From: Ochromonas danica | Taxonomy: Eukaryota > Sar > Chrysophyceae > Chromulinales > Chromulinaceae | Assembly (NCBI GenBank): GCA_015146655.1 | Contig: VKHL01000004.1 | Location: forward strand, 248,001-312,000 | Reading direction: 5' to 3' | Length of the DNA: 64,000 bases | In this document: piece after piece, positions 56,163-64,000 of the stretch | Layout of the letters: each line of letters opens with the position of its first letter | Position numbering within the stretch: the first letter of the stretch is position 1 | Program-made: the position numbers and the translations under genes | The notes under the pieces: model-generated | Databases searched by the model: none | Seen by the model: the letters and a program-made list of their open reading frames with translations, nothing else | What the model was told of the DNA's origin: nothing

Positions 56163-57788
56163 TTAGCGATTGAATTCTTCGACAATATTATGCACCATAT
56201 TCATCAGCTTCGACACTCCTGATTTGGGTTGATGGGCAAAGGTTCTCATCTGCTCCATGGACTGGCGGATGTGACTTGCTGAGCTTTGTTTAGCTTCTTC
56301 CTCCATTGGCGGCACTTCATTCCCATTTCCCTGAGGGTGGTTAGGACCAGAGAAATGCAATGCTTGCTGCTGAAAAGCATCTTGCTGCTCCCGGAGGTTT
56401 TGAGTGTGAAGGTTGAGTTGGTCTAAAACAGTATTCAACTGCCCCAAAGTACGTTGTCGAGTTTCTTGGCGCATTTTCTGTGCAGCAACAGGTTCGGCAA
56501 GACCACGACGTTGATAGCGCTGACTACGACGATCCCATCGATCTTCTTCATCACCACCATTCCCTCCATGCTTCCCACTTCCAATTGGGATGCGGGGTAG
56601 TTGTCGAAGCTTGGAAGAGGCAGTGGGACGTGCATGATCATGCCCTCCGAGTGACCAAGAGGCCGGAACAGAGTTATAATCTGTCAATGGTTGATCAAGT
56701 GCACGTTGAAGAGCTTTCATAGCCGTGCGTAAGGCAATAGGCTGGCCATGCATTTTAGGTAAAGTCTCCTGAAGATTCGCTCCGAAAAGATCACCAGGGA
56801 CATGATCATGTGGAAGAAGCACATCATCGAAATCTTCCCCATCTCCTTCTCCTTCATGCTGAGTATGATCTTCACTGTCCAGTCTTGAAGAAGCTTCACT
56901 ATTGAGACGTGATCGTGATTGTTCCATATCTTCCTCTTCTTCTGACTTTCGTTGTTGTTCTTCCTCTTGTTGCTGCTGTTGTCGATCTTGTAGCTCAAAG
57001 ACGGTAGGAGGGAGATGAGCATATCTAGCAAAGGCTTGCAGCTCTTCTCCTTGGACGAGACCCATCTCAAGAGCTACTTTAGCCATGACATTGTCCGCAA
57101 TGGCATCAATATCCATTCCTCCAGAACCTTTAAACCCTCCACCTGCCGCTGCTGCTGCACCTGCTGCGGTAGGTGAAGACGATGTGGTCATGTGCATAGC
57201 AGCAATATTGGTTGCAGCAATGGAGTTGGTAATGAAGGTGAGATCCGGCAAAGCAGAGACAGAGGCAGAGGTCGTGACAGTAACTGCAGCAGTTGCAGGC
57301 AGTTTGCGTGCTGCCATTGCCTCACCGAAGAGCGTAGCTTTACCCTTAGCCTTCCATTGTTTGGCTGTTAACTCACGTGATCCACTATCCACTTGAACGA
57401 TGGCAAAGTCTCGATAAAGGGCAAAGCGACCCAAAGGCTGGCCCTTCTTGAGCAATCGCTTCCGAGGCATTTCCGTGACAAACTGTTCCACACAGACACA
57501 TCAAACGGGAGAGCATAGATGTCAGATAAGGACTATTGAGCTATCAGTGGACAGCATCTCTCACCTCTACATCGGGCAGTCGAGATTGTGTTTCTTCTCG
57601 TAGACGTACAGAATCTTCCACCAGATCTTCAATATAACTGAATAGTGGATCCTCTCCTGTAGGTCCTAGTACAGGATTACCATAAAGAAGGACCCGCAAG
57701 AGTCTAGGCATTTCAAGTAGTGGACGTAGATCGTCTTCTCGACTGATATAGTTGAATGACAAATCCAAGACCTCCAACAGCCTATATA

Positions 57789-57852
<64 letters not shown>

Positions 57853-58758
57853 GTTCAGTGAAGTGCAAGCATCGAAAAAGAGAGAAAGCGATACAACTCA
57901 CCTAAATCCTCCTTCATGACACAGTGTAGTAGGTAAGACTGAGAGATAGTTATGAGAGACATCCACATGACGAATATTGGGTAAACTAGCTAATGCCAGG
58001 AAAACATTATTATCATCTAACTTGTTATATTCTAGAACAATCTTCTCTAAATATTGGAAAGCAGAGAGATCCATAGGAAGTGAATGTAAACCATTGCCTG
58101 ATAAATCTAATTCTTTTAATATTGGTATCATAGTTAATTCTATAATTGATTCTAAATTAATAGAATTATAAGAAAGATCTAAAAACAATAGTTTTTGAAA
58201 GCCTGTAATTTCATCAATTTGTTGTAAATGATTACAAACCATACGTAATTCTCTTAATTGAGGTAATGCTCCAAAAGGTGATAAAGGTAAACGATTTTCT
58301 GATAAATCAAGATAGAGTAACTCTGTGAAATAAGGAAGATCTTCTTCAATCACTGAAAGTAAATGTCTATCAGAGAGATTAATTTGTTGAACATCTTCTG
58401 GAAAGGAAATAGCAGCAACTTCAAGAAGATAAAATCCATCTAATTCTGTTTTCTTTTCACCTTGTGGTCCTTCAATAATACGTTGTGCTTGTGCTGCAAG
58501 TTGAGCAGTAATTAATTGATTATTAATAATAGGAATAGCATGATGTTGTAAATGTGGATGAGGATGAAGAAGATGTAAAGCAGAGGGTATACCAATATCA
58601 GCGGGTCGGATATAACGTGTTTTCAGTGCGACTTTATCTTTTGTTTTACTTTTATTATTATTACTATGAATATTAGTTGTTATTGTTGGGTTATCTTTTT
58701 CATAACTAGGTGGGATAGGTTCATTAGCAGGTGTTAAGACCATCATTTTCTTGTCCAC
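56163..58758 (-). CDS. Leucine-rich-repeat protein, unknown function
   Basis: Three exons, 58758-57902, 57781-57565 and 57482-56163, give 797 aa. Residues ~125-325 contain about eight LRRs of the cytosolic type (LLYLDLSENRLPLS, LRELRMVCNHLQQI, LKELDLSGNGLHSLP, IRHVDVSHNYLSVLP, LEVLDLSFNYIS). A cap follows (LLRVLLYGNPVLGPTGEDP). The C-terminal half has a short basic motif (MPRKRLLKKGQPLGRFALY), Ala-rich and Gln/Glu-rich low-complexity stretches and a coiled coil near the end. The layout (LRRs first, long tail) recalls XRRA1 and axonemal LRR proteins, but this is only a resemblance. Intron 1 carries a long (AC)n run next to its acceptor. Confidence 0.75.
57789..57850. repeat. (AC)n dinucleotide microsatellite
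   Basis: About 31 perfect AC units in intron 1 of the LRR gene. In the transcript it reads (GU)n and ends only a few bases before the 3' splice site. Confidence 0.95.
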
Positions 58759-58979
58759 GACTTATTTTATTTTATTTTCTATTTTATTTTATTATTTTAT
58801 TTATTCATCACCATAGAGGACAAAAGAGAGTTGAGTTGACGGATAGCCGTTTCAGGGAGAATGGAAAAACTAGTTTATTGGCTGATGAGCTGTTATTTCT
58901 AGTCGTTTACCATGTTTTGATTTCAATTGAATTGATTTCTCTCTAGTCTATGACATCATAATAGAAGAAAGAGTGAGGA

Positions 58980-61900
58980 ATGTTTTTTAACGCTCATGGA
59001 AATGATGAAGAAGATATCTATGATTATGACTATGGTGCTCCTCTAGCAGGTGGTGGAGATAATTTCAAATCCAAATCATTCAAAGGAAATAGCAGTACTA
59101 CTACCACTAATGCTAATGTCATCCCTCCCTTTAGTCCTATTCCTAAAGCTGCTAAAACCAGTAGTTCTGTCAGCTTTGCTGATCCTACAGGTCCTCGAAA
59201 TAGCAGTGAGTCAGCCATGGATAAAGCTAAGAGTATTATGGAACGATATTCCAACAAACAACAACATGCTCCACCAGTATCAAACTTTAAAGTGAAGAAA
59301 GCTGCAAGCTCTTTCAATGAGGATGATCTGAGTATTAGCATGGATGACGAAGGAGAGGAGGAGGAAGAAGAGGAGGAGGCAAGCGATGTCAATGTCTCAG
59401 AGTCCTATGGTGTAGACTCCTCCACAGAGAACAAACATAGTAAAGAGGTCAGTCAGTCAGTCAGTCAGTCCACCATCGATAGACAGTAGTCTAGTCGCCA
59501 TAGATCAAGTCTATCTACAATCACCATAGCTATTAGATAGACTGGCTCACAGTGAGATGTAGATAGTAAATGTATCTTATAGCAGTATATCACTGTCTGT
59601 TTGTCTGTCTGTCTGTCTGTCAACCACAGTAACTGTTTTACTGTTTTGTATATATACTATACACACTGTAGTTATCATATCAATGTCTATTAGTAGCTTG
59701 TTGTATCTCGTGTATCATCATAGACTATGATTTGATTTGATGCGATTCGATGTGTTTCGTAGGCTCCCAAGGCTTCTTCCTCTAAACCAACTGCTTTCTC
59801 TTCAACCAACACGAAGACTCAACATCAGCCATCAGCAAAGTCTCTTTCTCAACCAAATGCTTCTTCTCAAGGGGTGATCAAGAACTTCTCGTCTGCTGTT
59901 AATACTCGCGCCATTTCTGATACACTTGGAGAATCCTCTGGATACAGGTAATGTTGCAATAATAGTAATAGTAATAGATGGACTTCAAAGTTTGATAATC
60001 ATATCATCTTCTACCTACAGTGACGAGGAGTTCGATAATGAAGAGGAAGAGTTGGAAGAGAGCATTGCTAACGAAGGTAGAGTCTTGACTATTGATGGTC
60101 CTGTTATATTATGCCCTCATTTGCTGTTGGTTATCACGTGGTTGCTATGCAGAGGAAAACACGAGTTATTCTCGTATAGGTTATCATGATGATGAAGAGG
60201 ATGATGAGGGTGAAGAAGAATCTCAAGCATCATCTAAAGCCAAGATTCTATCATTTGCAGGTAGTCCAATTATATCCTGCTGTACTGTACTGTGCTGTAC
60301 TGTACTGTATGTATGTATGTATGTATGTATGTATGCATGCATGCATGCTACTACAGTACATCTACCAACAATTGCTATTCTATGTTGCAATACATGTTTC
60401 TCTATTATTGACTAACAACGACTTCATTTTGCAGATTTTGCTGGCCAGTCTACCTGGGATGGAGGTAGTGTAGAAGAAGTGAGCTACCATCCTGAAGAGT
60501 CGTCTATTCGAACAGAGGATGTATCATCTTCTATGGTCCAGCCCGCTAAACAAGCACCTCCAGTCTCTTCAGTACCAGCCAATATCTCAGCCAAGGAGAA
60601 TGCTCCAATTCCTTCAGCTAACACAACAGTGAAACCTTCTCAATCTGCTCCTGTATCAACTACTATAACTGCGGTGAAATCCACGACAGCTTCTTCTTCA
60701 GAAAACTCTTCGAAAGCCTCTGCTACTGGAGCTCAAGCTAAAATAGTTTTATCTCAGCCAGAGAGTACATCGCAGAAAGCAGTGCCACAACAATCCATTA
60801 CATCCATTACACCTTCAACTGTTACGAAGCAAACGGTGTCTTCTGTCCCTTCTGCCTCTGTTGTATCATCAGTGTCTTCATTATCGCAGAAGATTGCTCC
60901 AATAAAAACACCTGCTACTACTGCTACTGCTACTACTACTTCTTCCTCATCAAGTACTGTGCAACCATCTGTTTCTTCAATACCCAAAGAGTCGAACTCA
61001 CTACAGCATGTATCCAGTAATGTTCCAATTTCTTCTGCTCCTATCACATCCGCTCCATACTCAACAACCGTGCCTCCCGCTGAACCCAATAGCTACCATC
61101 CTCAATACCCCCCACCCCATTGGCCCCCTTATCCCTATCAACCACCTCAGACATTACCGAGTCAACCACAAGCACAACCACAACAACAAGTTCCTCCACT
61201 TCAGTCACAACCTTCTGGTCCTTATCAACCGCCCTATCCCTCTTTACCTTATCCATCTCTACCACCTTGGGGTATGCCAAGTGGATATCCTTATCCTCAT
61301 CCTCCATATCCTTACACACCTCCCTATATGCCTCCTTTCCCTGATCCTTACTCAATGATGGCTTTATATGGCTTGCCTTCGCAAAATTATGCTTTTCCTT
61401 TCACTTCTTCTTTGCCACCACCTCCTCCAAATCCTTATTACTCGGCCGATAGCACTCGTCAAGGAGCTCAAGGAGTAATGAGACAGTCGACTGTCAAATC
61501 ATCATCCCGAAGTGGTCCAGTCAGCAGCAGCAGTTATTCGAGTGGCCGTGCAGGTGTTGGTGGTATTGTCAATCAAGACCCAGCAGTTATGGAACTTGTT
61601 TTGGAACTAAATCGTGTTCAAGAAGAAGCTAATTGGGCAAAGAAGCAACTCGCGGAAACTATGGTCAAGTTGAAAGACTCCAAAGCAACGGAAACTAATG
61701 TTGCTAGATTACCTACTACTGCTGCTGCTGCTGCTGCTGATGTGACTGGTAATCAAAAGACTGTATCTATTGCGAAGACAAAACCCCTTGTCAATATAAG
61801 ATATGGAGGAAAGGAAGAAAATGTTGATGATAGTGATGGAAGTGAAGATGACGATGATGATTATTCGGAAGATTTTGAAGTTTCAAGAATGACTGTTTCC

Positions 61901-62497
61901 ACGGCCAATGCAGTGCCACAAGACGGTCCAACAAATCTCCCCACAGCTCGTCAAGCATTGAATAATGCCTCTGAAAGTGGTTCGCAACCTTCACCGAAAG
62001 TACCACCACCTGTTGCTTCCATGGAGCCACCAATTACAAATCAAAGAGAGCATCCTCCTCCAGAATATAGAGATGATCATGAACCTGAGCGTTCAGGATC
62101 GCGCGATGAATATCATTTTCATCATCATCCAGAAAGAGCAAGTGGAGGATATGAGGTAGTTAACCCAGCGCCTTATGCACCCATGGATCCTTTTATAACA
62201 AGCCTCACACGGTCCTTTGTAGCGAGTCAAGAATTACTGCGTACGAAACTTGATTCGTTGCGTCTTCGAATTCAAACGAGTGATTCCATAGCACAAGATC
62301 GACGGGATTTAGAAGATTTTATGAGGAAAAGTGGAAGACAGTCTTCCCAAAGTGCTCCTTCATTGGCTTCCTTGAAGAGCCAGTTCGAGGCACGAAGGTT
62401 GAGCAATGAGCAAAGACTTGCACATGTACTGCGAGAGTCTTTTCCTGAAATGTCTCAGCCAGAAATTGATGACTTACTACAATCCTATAAGACGTAA
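58980..62497 (+). CDS. Low-complexity Ser/Pro-rich protein with C-terminal coiled coil, unknown function
   Basis: Five exons, 58980-59447, 59763-59947, 60021-60076, 60153-60260 and 60435-62497, give 959 aa. The N-terminal third is Ser/Asn-rich with several acidic runs (DDEGEEEEEEEEASD, then DDEEDDEGEEE). A Ser/Thr/Val-rich region and a Pro/Tyr/Gln-rich segment (~430-540, with PPYPYTPPYMPP-type repeats) follow. Next come a helical stretch (ELVLELNRVQEEANWAKKQ), an acidic DYSEDFE motif like that of several centrosomal proteins, and a C-terminal helix region (LRTKLDSLRLRIQ...FPEMSQPEIDDLLQSYK). No enzyme domain is seen. Three of the four introns carry tetranucleotide or related repeats. It converges on the next gene with 47 bases between stop codons. 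Confidence 0.65.
59446..59470. repeat. (GTCA)n microsatellite at a 5' splice site
   Basis: Six GTCA/AGTC units begin exactly at the donor of intron 1 of the Ser/Pro-rich gene, so the donor GTCAGT is repeated at 4-nt steps. Confidence 0.85.
59592..59621. repeat. (GTCT)n microsatellite
   Basis: About seven CTGT units, one imperfect, in the same intron as the GTCA repeat. Confidence 0.85.
60284..60350. repeat. Composite (CTGTA)n (TGTA)n (TGCA)n microsatellite
   Basis: Five-base CTGTA units pass into GTAT and then GCAT tetranucleotides in intron 4 of the Ser/Pro-rich gene. Confidence 0.85.
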
Positions 62498-62544
62498 ATT
62501 CAGTGACTGTGATGATAATTTTACACCTATGTAACTCGATGTTG

Positions 62545-63713
62545 TTAAATCTTCTTTGGAGCAACAAATCGTTTCTTTGCTTGTGGTAACATGGAATGGG
62601 AAAGTGCAGACTGAGCTACTAGATCAGCAGAGCTTCTCTTCCTGGAATTAGCATCTTCGTTACCCTCACTCTGGATATCCTCGGGAATATCATATTGAAA
62701 ATTCAAGCTGTCTAGACCTGGAAATGGAAGACAGGCAATATTTAGCATCAACGATACATAGCTGGACTAAGTGCAGAGCAAAGGAGGAGGAAGTTACCAG
62801 GTGGAAGAGATCGTCCATTTACTAAAGCGAGAATTTTGCTCATAAAGTGGGCCTTCTCAGCTTCAAATTGTAATCGAAGTGCATGAGCTGTCTCATATAA
62901 TTCAATATACTCCTTCAAACTGCCATCAATAATATCTTCTAAAGTGCGATGATCTCGTTGCCATGATTGGAAAGTAAGTTTTGCTCGATGCTCAGCTATC
63001 TTCTCCAACTCCTTTTTACGAGCAAGCCATAGTTCAGCATATTGCTCTTCTTCTTCTTTCTCATCTCTTTCCAACATGTTGTTTTCATTTCCATCAATGA
63101 AATGATTTTCTATTTCAACAGTAGCAGAAGCAGTAGCAGCAACAGTAGCAGTAACAGCAACAACATCTTCTGGTGGGGGGAAATGGTGATTCTCATATTG
63201 AACAGAAGGGAGAAGAACTTCATTGGAAGAAGGTTGTTCGTGTGTATGGTAGATATTGTGGCTATCTTGAGGATTGCCACCTTGTAGACTATCTTGTGTC
63301 ATAAGAGTAGAGGTCAGACAGAGTTGTGTTACCTCCTCACTCTCCACAGTACACTGAGTGCAGTTATGTTGTCTATCTTCTAGACTGACTTCATCACATC
63401 CTGTAGTTCTAGAATAGATAGGAGGTCCCTCTAAGTTATCATCTTGAATCTGACTTGGCAGAGTAAGTGAATTGTTGGGATGATCATCTTCTGTCATTAC
63501 CACTCTATGACTATCATAGCTATTACTCCTAGCAGTATCTTCTTCTCTAGAGACGACCACGTTAATCATCCATTCCATAGCTTCACCTACTTGAGTCATG
63601 ACATCATCCAGAATAGTATCATCTTGATCAGCAGGTTGTGGATCTGAGTCAACGGTAATGATCGTATTCTCCGCTTCCATCATCATCATCATGGTCATCA
63701 TGGTCATCGTCAT
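62545..63713 (-). CDS. Acidic low-complexity protein with helical C-terminus, unknown function
   Basis: Exons 63713-62798 and 62717-62545 (80-nt intron, GTAACT...TTCCAG) give up to 362 aa. The start is ambiguous because seven further ATG codons lie within the first 12 codons. The N-terminal ~210 residues are Asp/Glu/Ser/Thr-rich. From ~215 a long helix rich in Glu/Lys begins (AELWLARKKELEKIAEHRAKL), then IDGSLKEYIELYETAHALRLQFEAEKAHFMSKIL. The second exon ends in a basic stretch (QAKKRFVAPKKI). No family is recognised. The spliced tail, rather than read-through into the intron, preserves the hydrophilic character. Confidence 0.65.
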
Positions 63714-64000
63714 TATTATTATTATTATTATCTTACTGTATCATCTTATTATGTGATAGACTGCCTCATCATTCAAATACCTCACACCTTCTGCAAATAC
63801 AGTGATGCAAAGAAGAGCATGGAAGACTGAAAAGATGCTGAAAAGAGACTGAAAAGATACTGAAAAGATACTCTTCTTTCTCTTTTTCAGTCCATATCAT
63901 TTCTCATTTCTCATTGGCTCATCGATCTAGTTCATGTCCAGTTAGGTAATTACGTAAAATAATGTGAAACGCGATTTTGTCTCTCGTTTCTCTCTCACCG
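63714..64000. other. Window-end spacer with short repeats
   Basis: An (ATT)n run (63711-63731) lies upstream of the last gene. At 63824-63871 four copies of ACTGAAAAGAT occur in tandem, with an inverted relative (CTTTTTCAGTCC) at ~63882-63893. No gene seen. Confidence 0.5.

Noticed and set aside
62748-62797. Read-through end of the last gene (15 codons after residue 305)
   Set aside because: A GTAACT donor and TTCCAG acceptor join a 57-codon tail in perfect frame, which is more likely.

Overview
This is a gene-dense stretch of nuclear DNA from a eukaryote. Most genes are split by short GT-AG introns (about 45-150 nt), intergenic spacers are a few hundred bases, and base composition is AT-leaning. 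The best lineage clue is the three-domain protein at 864-4148, APS kinase + ATP sulfurylase + inorganic pyrophosphatase in one chain. To my knowledge that order is typical of stramenopiles (heterokonts), so a stramenopile protist or alga is my best guess; the genus cannot be read from the window. I see no transposon ORFs, viral remnants, rRNA genes or CRISPR, and no tRNA that I could identify by eye.

Layout. 0-10.7 kb: tail of an AAA ATPase, the sulfate-activation fusion, a PTEN-like phosphatase, a carnosine N-methyltransferase-like protein, 3-hydroxyanthranilate dioxygenase and a BUD31-type splicing factor. 10.7-21.6 kb: an accessory region with a telomere-like foldback repeat followed by three tandem copies of an APC-superfamily amino-acid/amine transporter whose central exons and introns are identical. 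21.6-25.4 kb: a large NRPS-like protein (adenylation domain, carrier domain, membrane acyltransferase-3 domain). 26.3-29.4 kb: three CRAL-TRIO (SEC14-like) genes, two of them partly homogenised. 29.7-39.8 kb: a large protein with a possible ASH/MSP-type domain, a Golgi-type sulfotransferase, aspartate carbamoyltransferase, an Hsp70, a polysaccharide deacetylase and a TMBIM5-like protein. 40-50 kb: a fibronectin-III protein, a C2-GRAM-VASt-TM lipid-transfer-type protein, a coiled-coil protein, a MAPEG protein and a DMT/nucleotide-sugar-type transporter. 50.7-64 kb: a radical-SAM/B12-type enzyme, a GT61-like glycosyltransferase, an Erf4/GOLGA7-like protein, an LRR protein and two low-complexity proteins.

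How genes may work together. The sulfate-activation fusion makes PAPS, the donor used by the membrane sulfotransferase at 32-33.5 kb; with the GT61-like enzyme, the nucleotide-sugar-type transporter and the polysaccharide deacetylase this suggests an organism that builds sulfated or modified glycans. These genes are scattered and are not a cluster. The most distinctive system is the A-PCP-acyltransferase-3 fusion, which looks like a one-polypeptide machine that activates an amino acid and hands it to a membrane acyltransferase, comparable in logic (not in homology of the last step) to bacterial D-alanylation of cell-wall polymers.

Limits. Exon joins were made by hand from splice-site consensus and reading-frame continuity, and family calls come from remembered motifs. 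No database search, alignment program or expression evidence was available.
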